A stretch of DNA of 64,000 nt from Mycolicibacterium flavescens (GTDB lineage Bacteria; Actinomycetota; Actinomycetes; Mycobacteriales; Mycobacteriaceae), in assembly GCF_001722335.1 (NCBI RefSeq), contig NZ_MIHA01000014.1:1-64000 (forward strand). Direction: 5' to 3'. Of this stretch, positions 22,723 to 30,472 are shown in pieces. The notes under the pieces were generated by a model. It was not told the DNA's origin. It did not search any database and saw only the letters and a program-made list of their open reading frames with translations. Numbering within the stretch: the first letter of the stretch is position 1; every line of letters begins with the position of its first letter. A program made the translations under genes and the position numbers.

Positions 22723-23103
22723 TCATGGCCCGGCGACGGCGACGTCCGCCTTATCCGGGTAGAACGCGACGTGACCGGCGATCTGCTCGACGGCCGGGTA
22801 CGGCTGCGGGTAGGTCCAGATCACGTCCTCGACGGTGCGGCCCGACGAGTCCACGACGTGGTAGTAGTCCGCCTCCCCCTTGAAGGGGCAGTACGTATGG
22901 GTGTCGCTGGGCCGCAGGCGCTCGGCGTCGACGTCATCGAGCGGGATGTACTGGACCGCCGGATACGCGGCTTCCTGCAGCGTCAACGCGCGGTCGGTCT
23001 CGGCGATGACCACGCCGTCGAACCGGACAGTGACGCGCGAGCCCGTCGCTTCCACGGTGATCGGATGCTCGGCGGTGGGTTCGAGTACTGGGCGGTCGCT
23101 CAT
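22723..23103 (-). CDS. DUF427 domain protein
   Basis: A 126-residue single-domain DUF427 protein, with the family-typical TYCPFKGEADYYHV and AVEQIAGHVAFYPDKADV. The biochemical role is unknown. The start at 23103 (MSDRPVLEP) is preferred over an upstream in-frame ATG, which would overlap the promoter of the divergent HNH gene. Corresponds to Rv0140. Confidence 0.82.
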   Translation of the reverse strand: MSDRPVLEPTAEHPITVEATGSRVTVRFDGVVIAETDRALTLQEAAYPAVQYIPLDDVDAERLRPSDTHTYCPFKGEADYYHVVDSSGRTVEDVIWTYPQPYPAVEQIAGHVAFYPDKADVAVAGP

Positions 23104-23158
23104 GAAACCGCCAACGCACGAGGTGGCGCGAGAATTCCGACTTGTCACACGCTCCATC

Positions 23159-23179
23159 TAGTATCGAACGTATGTTCGG
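23159..23179 (+). promoter_or_regulatory. Leaderless promoter with LexA (SOS) box
   Basis: TCGAAC-GTAT-GTTCGG (23164-23179) matches 11 of 12 fixed positions of the mycobacterial SOS box TCGAAC-N4-GTTCGA. A -10-like TAGTAT (23159-23164) ends 7 bases before the ATG at 23172, which itself lies inside the box. LexA bound here would cover the transcription start and start codon. Confidence 0.75.
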
Positions 23180-24611
23180 CTCGCAGTTCGCGGATGTTGA
23201 CGACGCCGCTCTCGTCGCCGCGATCGCGGAAAGCACCCGCGCGGAGGCGCAGGCCGCCGCGCGACGGCTCGCCGCCACTGCGGAATTCGTTCGGCGCAAG
23301 GTCCGCGATCCCGACGAAGACGGACACGATCGGTGCGCGTTCGATCCGTGGGACAGCGTCGCGGCCGAGGTGGCTGCGGCGATGACGGTCGGTCACCGGC
23401 GCGCCTCCGGGCAGATGCGGATCGCGCAGGCATTACGTGAGCGGCTCCCCCAGGTGGCGGCGTTGTTCGAGCGGGGCGGAATCAGCGCGCGGATCGTCTC
23501 GACGATCACGTGGCGCACGCAGCTGATCGAGGACGCTGACGCGTTGGCGCTCATCGACGCGGTACTCGCGCAACGGGCGTCTCGGTTGGGGCCGCTCTCC
23601 GAGCAGCGCCTCGAATCGGCGATCGACGCCCTGGTCCTACGGTTCGATCCGCTCGCGGTGCGGAACACCGAAACGGCCACGCGCACCCGAGATTTCAATG
23701 TCGGTGACGTCGACGACCCGACGGCCACGACATCGGTGTGGGGCAAGTTGTTGGCCACTGACGCCGCGGTCCTCAAACGTCGGCTCGACGAGATGGCCAA
23801 CGGCGTCTGCGACGACGATCCGCGCAGTCTGGCTGAGCGGCGGGCAGATGCGCTCGGCGCGTTGGCCGCCGGTCAAGACCGGTTGGGCTGCGCATGCGGA
23901 TCGCCGACCTGCGACGCCGCCGGCCCGAAGACGTCGAATGTCGTCGTGCACGTGGTGGCCGACCAGAGCGCAATCGATGCTGCCGGTGACGCTGTCGAAC
24001 CCGCCGACAAGCCGCGGGTCGCTTCCGAGCGCAGGGGTACGGCGGTGCTGTTGGGCCGCGGAGCCCTGCCGCCGTCCCTTTTACCCTCGCTGATCCGCGG
24101 CGGCGCGAAGGTCCGTCCCGTCGCGAAGCCAGGGAGTGACGCCGAACCGGGCTACCACCCGTCTGCGGCGCTGGCGTTGTTCGTGCGGGTGCGCGATATG
24201 TATTGCCGCGCACCGGGATGCGACGTGCCCGCTGAACTCTGCGACATCGACCACACCATCCCCTGGCCGCTGGGGCCGACGCACCCGTCGAACCTCAAAT
24301 GTCTGTGCCGCAAGAACCACCTGATGAAGACTTTCCGTGGGGGACCTGACGGGTGGCGCGACGTTCAGTTGCCGGACGGCACCGTCATCTGGACCTCACC
24401 GAGCGGCCACACCTACACCACCCGTCCCGGCAGCATGGTGTTCTTCGACTGGGACACGACCACCGCCGATCTCCCGCCCCCACCGCTGGTTTCGCCGCCG
24501 CGGCCTGATCGCATGGCGAAGATGCCGAAGCGAAAACGCACGCGCGCCGCTGAGTTCGCCGCACGGATCAGGGCCGAGCGGATGCGCAATGCCGCCCCGA
24601 CACCTTTCTGA
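23172..24611 (+). CDS. 13E12/DUF222 HNH endonuclease-domain protein
   Basis: A 479-residue protein of the mycobacterial 13E12 repeat family. DUF222 fills the N-terminal two-thirds (FDPWDSVAAEVAAAM...RQMRIAQALRERLP-like region), and a C-terminal HNH nuclease follows: RDMYCRAPGCDVPAELCDIDHTIPWPLGPTH with the second metal pair in LKCLCRKNHLMKT. It is likely mobile or recently inserted, since it interrupts an otherwise Rv0140-Rv0137c-like order. A LexA box over its start indicates damage induction. Known 13E12 proteins in M. tuberculosis are also LexA-regulated; their function is unresolved. Confidence 0.88.
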   Translation: MFGSQFADVDDAALVAAIAESTRAEAQAAARRLAATAEFVRRKVRDPDEDGHDRCAFDPWDSVAAEVAAAMTVGHRRASGQMRIAQALRERLPQVAALFERGGISARIVSTITWRTQLIEDADALALIDAVLAQRASRLGPLSEQRLESAIDALVLRFDPLAVRNTETATRTRDFNVGDVDDPTATTSVWGKLLATDAAVLKRRLDEMANGVCDDDPRSLAERRADALGALAAGQDRLGCACGSPTCDAAGPKTSNVVVHVVADQSAIDAAGDAVEPADKPRVASERRGTAVLLGRGALPPSLLPSLIRGGAKVRPVAKPGSDAEPGYHPSAALALFVRVRDMYCRAPGCDVPAELCDIDHTIPWPLGPTHPSNLKCLCRKNHLMKTFRGGPDGWRDVQLPDGTVIWTSPSGHTYTTRPGSMVFFDWDTTTADLPPPPLVSPPRPDRMAKMPKRKRTRAAEFAARIRAERMRNAAPTPF

Positions 24612-24630
24612 CCGACGTTACTATCGCGGC

Positions 24631-25107
24631 ATGACCGAACGCGGAAATCCGTCCGCCCGTGCCGAGGTGAGCATCGACGCCGACGCCGCCACGGTGTACC
24701 GGATGATCACCGATCTGCCGACGATGGCGTCGCTGGCCGAGGAGGCGCACGCCATGGAGTGGTCGAAAGGCGACCGCCCGGAACCGGGCGCGGTCTTCAA
24801 GGGCCACAACCGCAGTGGTTCACGGACGTGGACGACGCGGTGCACCGTCACCGCCGCCGAGCCCGGCCGGGTCTTCGCGTTCGACGTGCGCAGCGCGGTG
24901 ATCCCGGTCGCCCACTGGCGGTATGACATCGAGTCGACCGGTGAGGGGGCCTGCCGGGTCACCGAGAGCACCTGGGACCGTCGTCCGGGCTGGTTCAAGG
25001 TTCCCGCCGGCTGGGCCACCGGGGTGCGCGACCGTGACGCCGCCAACGCCGAGCACATCCGGTTGACGCTGCAGCGCCTGAAGGAAGCCGCCGAAGCGGG
25101 TCAGTGA
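24631..25107 (+). CDS. SRPBCC (polyketide cyclase-like) family protein
   Basis: A 158-residue START/SRPBCC-fold protein (RAEVSIDADAATVYRMITDLPTMASL... and C-terminal long helix NAEHIRLTLQRLKEAAEA). It probably binds a hydrophobic ligand in a cavity; the ligand is unknown. TACTAT (24619-24624) ends exactly 6 bases before the ATG, so the transcript is probably leaderless. The 3' end overlaps the convergent FAD gene by 7 bases. Confidence 0.8.
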   Translation: MTERGNPSARAEVSIDADAATVYRMITDLPTMASLAEEAHAMEWSKGDRPEPGAVFKGHNRSGSRTWTTRCTVTAAEPGRVFAFDVRSAVIPVAHWRYDIESTGEGACRVTESTWDRRPGWFKVPAGWATGVRDRDAANAEHIRLTLQRLKEAAEAGQ

Positions 25108-26417
25108 GGTCGGCCGGCGATCTTGTCGGCAAGCACAGCGATCGGCGATGTCGTTGTGCGCCCGCGTGATTCGTGCCAGTCGGCCGCCTTGTAGGCCAGG
25201 TACATCCCGCGCACGCCCAGCCAGCGCAACGGTTCGGGCTCCCAGGTGCGCGACCGGTGCCCCACCCACGGCAGGTCGGTCAGCGCGCTGCGCCGGTCGA
25301 GCACCAGATCGGTCAGCGTGCGGCCGGCCAGGTTGGTGGCCGTGACGCCGTGTCCGACGTAGCCGCCGGCCCAACCGGACCCGGTGCGCGCGTCGAACGC
25401 CACGGTCGCCTGCCAGTCGCGCGGCACGGCGAGGACGCCGCACCATCCGTGTGCGATCGGGATGTCGCGGATCTGCGGCAGTAGGGAGTGCAGCACCCTG
25501 CTCAGGTGTCCGATGGTGCGCGGCGGCACCCGGCCGTCGCGGTCGATGCGCGAACCGAACCGGTACGGCACGCTGCGTCCACCGATCGCGATCCGGTCGT
25601 CGACGGTGCGCTGGGCGTAGAAGAACCCGTGCGCGGTGTCGCCGAGCGTCGCACGGTCCTGCCAGCCGATCGCCGCCCACCGCTGCGGCGGCAGCGGTTC
25701 GGTGACGATCATCGAACTGTTCATCGGCAGCCAGCGGCGCCGCAGCCCGGGCAGCGTCGCGGTGAAACCCTCCGTCGCGCGCAGCACTATCGGCGCGCGG
25801 ACCACGCCGTGCGGGGTGCGCACCCGGCCCGTGTCGATCGCGACGGCCGGTGTCTGTTCGTAGATGTCGACGCCCAGCCGTTGTACGGCCTCGGCCAGTC
25901 CGCGTGCCAGCCGGGCCGGTTGGATGCGCGCGCAGTGCGGAGTGTGGTAGCCCGATACCACGCCGTCGAGCTGGATACGTTCGGCCACTTGGGCTTTGGA
26001 CAGCCGCGTGATGCCGTCGACCTTCCATGCCAGTTCCTCGTCGACTTCGACGGACAGCCGGCTGGCTTGGGCGCGGTTGCGGGCCACGTGCAGTGTCCCG
26101 CCCTTGACGATGCCCGCGTCGATGCCTTCGGCGGCGGCGACGGCGATCACCTCGTCGACGCTGTCGTTGAGGGCCTGCTGCCACGCGATCACCGCGGGCT
26201 CGCCGTTGCGGCCGGACGCGCCGAACCCGGCGAAGCGCGCTTCGAGCACGCTGATCCGCAGCGACGGGTCGGCCTTCTTCAGGTAGTAGGCCGTCCACAG
26301 CCCGGTGTAGCCGGCGCCGACGATGCATACGTCGGCGTCACGGTCACCGGGCAGCGCGGGGCGCGGCGGCGGTTCTTCGGCGAACCAGTGCGAGACCGCG
26401 CCGTTGATAGGGGACAC
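25101..26417 (-). CDS. FAD-dependent oxidoreductase (DAO family)
   Basis: A 438-residue amine/amino-acid oxidase-type flavoprotein. It has an N-terminal dinucleotide fold (ADVCIVGAGYTGLWTAYYLKK), the second conserved stretch FGASGRNGEPAVI, and the C-terminal FAD/substrate signature GWAGGYVGHGVTATNLAGRTLTDLVL. It resembles PuuB-like gamma-glutamylputrescine oxidases and related enzymes that oxidise a C-N bond; the substrate is not determinable. GTG start. It is divergent from an enoyl-CoA hydratase gene 37 bp away. Confidence 0.85.
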   Translation of the reverse strand: MSPINGAVSHWFAEEPPPRPALPGDRDADVCIVGAGYTGLWTAYYLKKADPSLRISVLEARFAGFGASGRNGEPAVIAWQQALNDSVDEVIAVAAAEGIDAGIVKGGTLHVARNRAQASRLSVEVDEELAWKVDGITRLSKAQVAERIQLDGVVSGYHTPHCARIQPARLARGLAEAVQRLGVDIYEQTPAVAIDTGRVRTPHGVVRAPIVLRATEGFTATLPGLRRRWLPMNSSMIVTEPLPPQRWAAIGWQDRATLGDTAHGFFYAQRTVDDRIAIGGRSVPYRFGSRIDRDGRVPPRTIGHLSRVLHSLLPQIRDIPIAHGWCGVLAVPRDWQATVAFDARTGSGWAGGYVGHGVTATNLAGRTLTDLVLDRRSALTDLPWVGHRSRTWEPEPLRWLGVRGMYLAYKAADWHESRGRTTTSPIAVLADKIAGRPH

Positions 26418-26454
26418 CGCCCGATTCTGTCAGCACCGGTGGTGTAATCGGCTG

Positions 26455-27120
26455 ATGACGCAAGCGGCGGGGTTGGACAAGCGCGGCGCGGTGTTCGTGC
26501 TGACGCTCGGCGACGACGAGAACCGCTTCCACCCCGACCGACTGCGCGCGATTAACGCCGCGCTCGACGAGGTGGAGGCCGCCGACGGGCCCAGGGCGGT
26601 GGTGACGACGGGCGTCGGCAAGTTCTACTCCAATGGACTCGACCTCGACTTCATGGCGGCTCATCCCGACGCGGCGGAGGCGAACCTGGCGGAGGTGCAC
26701 GCGCTGTTCGCGCGGGTGCTGGCGTTTCCGGCGCCGATCGTGGCCGCGGTGCAGGGCCACGCTTTCGCCGCGGGCGCCATGCTTGCGCTGGCCCACGATC
26801 AGATCGTGATGCGCGCGGACCGCGGCTACTTCTGTCTGCCCGAGGTCGACCTCGGCATCCCGTTCACGTCGGGGATGAACGCGCTGATCCGGGCGCGGCT
26901 GCCGATCGCGACCGCACACGAGGCGATGACGACCGCGCGCCGCTACGGAGGCACCGACGCCTGCGCGGCCGGTATCGCGGCTGCGGCGGCGGGTGAGGCG
27001 GAGCTGCTCGACACCGCGGTGGCGCGCGCTGAGGCGTTGGCGGCCAAGGCGGGCGCGGTGTTCGGGACGATCAAGGCGCGGTTGTACGCCGAGGTGATCG
27101 CCGAACTACGGGTTTCGTAG
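26455..27120 (+). CDS. Enoyl-CoA hydratase/isomerase family protein
   Basis: A 221-residue crotonase-fold protein, slightly short for the family. Oxyanion-hole elements are seen in GKFYSNGLDLDFM and VQGHAFAAGAMLALAHD; PEVDLGIPFTSG contains the Glu used by delta3,delta2-enoyl-CoA isomerases. The trimer-forming C-terminal helices seem shortened. Isomerase or hydratase action on fatty acyl-CoA is likely. The ATG at 26455 is preferred over a long upstream extension, which would run into the divergent FAD gene. Confidence 0.82.
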   Translation: MTQAAGLDKRGAVFVLTLGDDENRFHPDRLRAINAALDEVEAADGPRAVVTTGVGKFYSNGLDLDFMAAHPDAAEANLAEVHALFARVLAFPAPIVAAVQGHAFAAGAMLALAHDQIVMRADRGYFCLPEVDLGIPFTSGMNALIRARLPIATAHEAMTTARRYGGTDACAAGIAAAAAGEAELLDTAVARAEALAAKAGAVFGTIKARLYAEVIAELRVS

Positions 27121-27163
27121 CCGGCCTGGCTGCCCGGGCGGCGCATCCGCGTCGCACCCCGCA

Positions 27164-27222
27164 CCGAGCGTCGGAAGTTTGGCGCGAATTCGCCCAAAAC
27201 CCACCAAAAACCCGACGCTCGG
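27164..27222. repeat. 59-bp inverted repeat, tandem copy A
   Basis: CCGAGCGTCGG (27164-27174) and CCGACGCTCGG (27212-27222) are perfect 11-bp inverted arms. Between them is a palindromic CGAATTCG and an A-rich strand CCAAAAACCC. The whole element recurs 128 bp later with few differences. No gene covers it. Confidence 0.85.
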
Positions 27223-27291
27223 CGAACCCCGAAACCCGACGCCGCGGGACCATGCGCACCGTCGCCGACAACCAGACCACGCGACCCCGCA

Positions 27292-27350
27292 CCGAGCGTC
27301 GGAAAATTGGCGCGAATTCGCCCAAAACCCACCACAAACCCGACGCTCGG
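27292..27350. repeat. 59-bp inverted repeat, tandem copy B
   Basis: CCGAGCGTCGG (27292-27302) and CCGACGCTCGG (27340-27350) with the same central CGAATTCG. Flanking bases GCGACCCCGCA and CGAACCCCG also match copy A. The two copies fill the gap between a rightward and a leftward gene, where they may also act as terminators. Confidence 0.85.
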
Positions 27351-27408
27351 CGAACCCCGGAGCCCGACGCGCCCCGCGCCGCAGCGGCCTAGTGTCCGGA
27401 TGGCCGCA

Positions 27409-28416
27409 TCAGCCGGCCTTGCTGCGGCGCCGCGCGTCGCGCAGACCGGCCCAGAACCGCGCCGCGTCGCGGATCGATTCCTCCACCGGGCGCGGCTGCC
27501 AACCGAGTTCGCGAACTGCCTTACTGTGGTCGACGGGCGCCTCGGCGCGCATCAGCCGCAGCGAGCCCAGCGACATCTGCTGGTCGGTGCCGGTCAGCTT
27601 CGCCTTGACCGTGCCGAGTGTGGCCATCGCGTAGGACAGCGGCAGCGGAATCGACCTGCGCGGCACCGGCATTCCGGCGGCCTCGGCGGCGATCCGCACC
27701 ACCTCGGCGTTGCTGATCATCTTCTCCGAGATCAGGTAGCGCTCGCCGACGCGGCCCTGTTCGGCGGCGAGAACCATTGCGCGGGCAGCGTCGTCGACGC
27801 CGACGGCCTCGAGTTCGATCCCACTCATCACGAACGGCAGCTTGCCGAATGCCGCGCCGGCGATGATCGCGCCGTGCGGGGTGCGGCCCCAGTCTCCGCT
27901 GCCGTATGTGGTCGACACGCACATGGCGACCGCGGGCAGTCCACGCTCGCGCGCGTACTGCATCACCAGCTTCTCGGCCTGCACCCGCGAGCGCACATAC
28001 GGCGTCAGCTTCTTCTCGTCGCCGATCACGTCGTCCTCGGTGGCCACGTGCCCGCGCCGACGTCCCACGGTGACGTAGCTGCTGGTGTACACGAACCGGT
28101 GAAGTCCTGCCTCACAGGCGATTTCGAGCACGTTTCGGGTGCCGTCGACGTTGGTGCGGAACAGCGGAGCCGGGTCCCGGAGCCAGCCGCGGGTGTCGAC
28201 GACGCAGTAGTACACGTCGTCGACACCGTCCATCGCGGCGCGCAGCGCGTCGTCGTCCCAGATGTCGCCGTGCACACGCTCGACGTCCAGGTCGTCGATG
28301 CCGGTGGTCTTCGCGGTGGGTCGCACCATCGCGCGCACCTGATGGCCGTCACCCACGAGCAACCGTGTCACATGTGAACCGAGGAACCCGTTGGCCCCGA
28401 TGACCAGCTTGGTCAC
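27409..28416 (-). CDS. NAD-dependent epimerase / 3-beta-hydroxysteroid dehydrogenase-like
   Basis: A 335-residue extended short-chain dehydrogenase. The NAD-binding motif is LVIGANGFLGSHVTRLL; the catalytic Ser/Tyr/Lys are in YTSSYVTVG and PYVRSRVQAEKLV, where the Tyr-x3-Lys spacing is altered, so the active-site Tyr needs checking. The GTG start overlaps the stop of the SnoaL gene by 4 bases, so the two form an operon. Corresponds to Rv0139. A KstR-type box ahead of the operon suggests steroid metabolism. Confidence 0.85.
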   Translation of the reverse strand: MTKLVIGANGFLGSHVTRLLVGDGHQVRAMVRPTAKTTGIDDLDVERVHGDIWDDDALRAAMDGVDDVYYCVVDTRGWLRDPAPLFRTNVDGTRNVLEIACEAGLHRFVYTSSYVTVGRRRGHVATEDDVIGDEKKLTPYVRSRVQAEKLVMQYARERGLPAVAMCVSTTYGSGDWGRTPHGAIIAGAAFGKLPFVMSGIELEAVGVDDAARAMVLAAEQGRVGERYLISEKMISNAEVVRIAAEAAGMPVPRRSIPLPLSYAMATLGTVKAKLTGTDQQMSLGSLRLMRAEAPVDHSKAVRELGWQPRPVEESIRDAARFWAGLRDARRRSKAG

Positions 28417-28919
28417 TCGCCGCCTCCGTACTGCTTCATCCACGTGTCGGCCTCGGCGGGCAGCGTGCCGAGTTCGGCGGCCTTGCGGCACCACTTGAGC
28501 GTCGCCTTGACGAAGCGCAGCGGGTTGTAGACGTCTTCCTGGCGGCGCCACAGGCCGTCGCCTGCGTAAGTCAGGATCGAGATGTTGGTGGCGCTGATGA
28601 CGCTGCCGTCGCCGGGGTCGCGCATGGGGTTGTCGAGTTCACAGATGATCCGGCCGGTGGCCTCGTCGATCACCGTCCACAGCGACGGGAACGACGTCAT
28701 GTAGCTGCCGGGGAACGACTCCATCGTCCGCCAGATCCACGGCCGTACCTCCTCGCGGCCGCGCATCGTGCCTGCGGCGTGCTCGACGTAGGTGACGTCG
28801 GGGGTGTACTGGTCAACCCATGGATCCCAGTCGCGGGTCTGGGCGGCGCGGTCGACGGTCGCCTCGAAGGTCGCGAAGGCGGCGGCGAGTTCGTCCCGGC
28901 TGAAGGTGCTGCTCGTCAC
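28413..28919 (-). CDS. SnoaL/NTF2-like protein
   Basis: A 168-residue NTF2-fold protein (AAAFATFEATVDRAAQTRDWDPWVDQYTPDVTYVEHAAGTMRG-type start and GLWRRQEDVYNP). Members act as small cyclases, isomerases or ligand-binding proteins. I start at GTG 28919 because the frame upstream runs through a KstR-type operator; an ATG at 28946 lies beyond that operator. It is the first gene of a two-gene operon with the epimerase. Corresponds to Rv0138. Confidence 0.78.
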   Translation of the reverse strand: MTSSTFSRDELAAAFATFEATVDRAAQTRDWDPWVDQYTPDVTYVEHAAGTMRGREEVRPWIWRTMESFPGSYMTSFPSLWTVIDEATGRIICELDNPMRDPGDGSVISATNISILTYAGDGLWRRQEDVYNPLRFVKATLKWCRKAAELGTLPAEADTWMKQYGGGE

Positions 28920-28928
28920 ATCCAGAAC

Positions 28929-28942
28929 TAGAACACGTTCTA
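28929..28942. promoter_or_regulatory. KstR-type operator
   Basis: TAGAACACGTTCTA is a near-perfect palindrome and matches the KstR consensus TNNAACNNGTTNNA at every fixed position. It lies 9 bp upstream of the SnoaL gene start, where a bound repressor would block transcription. Confidence 0.72.
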
Positions 28943-28959
28943 CCAAGGTTTGTCGAGGG

Positions 28960-29358
28960 TCAGAACGCCGTCAGCACCTGTCGCGCGCCGAGCGGGTTCT
29001 GCAGCGGGACGTCGACGGTGCCTGCGACGGCGATCAGGATGCAGGCCTGCCCGACGGCTTCGGGCAGGGTGCCGCTGCGCAGGTCGACGGTGACGGTCTC
29101 GGGGGTTTCGGCGACGGTGGCGTGCACGCCGTAGCACTGCGGCGTCCCGGTGGTGAAGTGCACCGCGACCGCCCGGTCGTCGGCGACGCGGCTGAACGAC
29201 TCCGCGCGCATCGGGAGCGGGTCGACGATCGCGGGGTTGTCGGTGAACACCACCCCGGCGCCGCCGGGCCGCTCGGGCAGCACCGCGGTCTCCGCCGACG
29301 CGGCGGGTGCGGTCGACACGGCCAGCACAGCGGCGGTCAGAGCGAGCAGTGTGCGCAT
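28960..29358 (-). CDS. Small secreted protein of unknown function
   Basis: A 132-residue protein with a Sec signal peptide ([21 protein letters not shown], predicted cut after ASA). The mature part of ~105 residues has two cysteines (PQCYG and GQACIL) that could form a disulfide. I do not recognise the family. ATG at 29358 or a GTG one codon earlier. It is divergent from msrB, 59 bp away. Confidence 0.7.
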   Translation of the reverse strand: MRTLLALTAAVLAVSTAPAASAETAVLPERPGGAGVVFTDNPAIVDPLPMRAESFSRVADDRAVAVHFTTGTPQCYGVHATVAETPETVTVDLRSGTLPEAVGQACILIAVAGTVDVPLQNPLGARQVLTAF

Positions 29359-29417
29359 CACACAACCGTAATCGGCGGCTGGAACACCGCGGTCGGTTCG
29401 GCAGTTATACAGGCACT

Positions 29418-29879
29418 ATGGCAAAGCAATACAACAGGAATCCGGCCGCGGTGAACGCGTTGTCGCCGGAGCAGTATTACGTCACGCAGAAAAACGGCAC
29501 CGAGCGGCCGTTCACCGGCGAGTACTGGGACAACCACGAGCCGGGCATCTACGTCGACGTGGTGTCGGGTGAACCGCTGTTCGCGTCGACCGACAAGTTC
29601 GAGAGCGGGTCGGGTTGGCCGAGCTTCACCAAGCCGATCGAAGCAGCGAACGTCGTCGAGAAGCGCGACTTCTCGCACCTGATGATCCGCACCGAGGTGC
29701 GCTCGGCGCACGGCGACAGCCACCTCGGGCACGTGTTCACCGACGGGCCCCGCGACCGGGGAGGGTTGCGCTACTGCATCAACTCGGCTTCGCTGAGGTT
29801 CATCCACCTCGACGATCTCGACGCCGAGGGATACGGGGAGTACCGGAAGCTTTTCGAGACGGAGGAGGCGCAGGCATGA
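29418..29879 (+). CDS. msrB: Peptide-methionine (R)-S-oxide reductase
   Basis: A 153-residue MsrB that reduces methionine-R-sulfoxide. Catalytic Cys is in [11 protein letters not shown]; the substrate-site stretch is [10 protein letters not shown]. The usual zinc-binding CxxC pairs are missing ([11 protein letters not shown] and [11 protein letters not shown] where CxxC would be), and the resolving Cys of GCGWPSF is Ser. It is thus a non-zinc form, probably regenerated through another route. It overlaps msrA by 4 bases. Confidence 0.93.
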   Translation: MAKQYNRNPAAVNALSPEQYYVTQKNGTERPFTGEYWDNHEPGIYVDVVSGEPLFASTDKFESGSGWPSFTKPIEAANVVEKRDFSHLMIRTEVRSAHGDSHLGHVFTDGPRDRGGLRYCINSASLRFIHLDDLDAEGYGEYRKLFETEEAQA

Positions 29880-30391
29880 GCGAGCACAAGAAGGCGATCC
29901 TGGCGGGCGGTTGTTTCTGGGGTATGCAGGATCTGATCCGTAAGCAGCCAGGTGTGGTGTCCACCCGCGTCGGCTATACCGGCGGCGAGAACGACCACCC
30001 CACCTATCGCAACCATCCGGGGCACGCGGAGGCGATCGAGATCGTCTACGACCCCGCGCAGACCGATTACCGCGCGCTGCTGGAGTTCTTCTTCCAGATC
30101 CACGATCCGACGACGAAGAACCGTCAGGGTAACGACGTCGGCACCAGCTACCGCTCGGAGATCTTCTATCTCGACGAGGACCAGCAGCGCGTCGCGCTGG
30201 ACACCATCGCCGACGTCGACGCCTCGGGGCTGTGGCCCGGCAAGGTCGTCACCGCGGTGAGCCCGGCCGTCGAGTTCTGGGAGGCCGAACCCGAGCACCA
30301 GGACTACCTGGAGCGCTACCCGAACGGGTACACGTGTCACTTCCCGCGCCCGGGCTGGAAGCTGCCGCGGCGCGAGAACGCCCAGGCCTGA
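29876..30391 (+). CDS. msrA: Peptide-methionine (S)-S-oxide reductase
   Basis: A 171-residue MsrA with the active-site GCFWG (Cys13) and the typical [22 protein letters not shown]. It reduces methionine-S-sulfoxide in proteins, complementing MsrB. ATGA overlap with msrB shows translational coupling. Like Rv0137c, it neighbours cyp138. Only a YTCHFPRP cysteine is available near the C-terminus as resolving residue. Confidence 0.96.
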   Translation: MSEHKKAILAGGCFWGMQDLIRKQPGVVSTRVGYTGGENDHPTYRNHPGHAEAIEIVYDPAQTDYRALLEFFFQIHDPTTKNRQGNDVGTSYRSEIFYLDEDQQRVALDTIADVDASGLWPGKVVTAVSPAVEFWEAEPEHQDYLERYPNGYTCHFPRPGWKLPRRENAQA

Positions 30392-30411
30392 CACCCCGGC
30401 CCAGACACTGC

Positions 30412-30469
30412 CGAGCAGACGCGAACTGCCCTACTTTCGCGAGTTTTCGCGGCAGTTTGCGTCTGTTCG
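30412..30469. repeat. 58-bp inverted repeat between msrA and cyp138 (terminator-like)
   Basis: Arms of 19 bp (30412-30430 and 30451-30469), e.g. GCAGACGCGAACTGCC against GGCAGTTTGCGTCTG, match with two differences, both allowing G-U pairs in RNA. The loop is 20 bases. The element lies between two convergent genes, ending 3 bp from the P450 stop. Sequences of this GCAGACGC type are scattered in mycobacterial intergenic DNA. Confidence 0.8.
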
Positions 30470-30472
30470 CGG

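Noticed and set aside
27164..27350. Interpretation of the tandem repeats as insertion-sequence ends
   Set aside because: No transposase frame lies between them and no flanking target duplication is seen.
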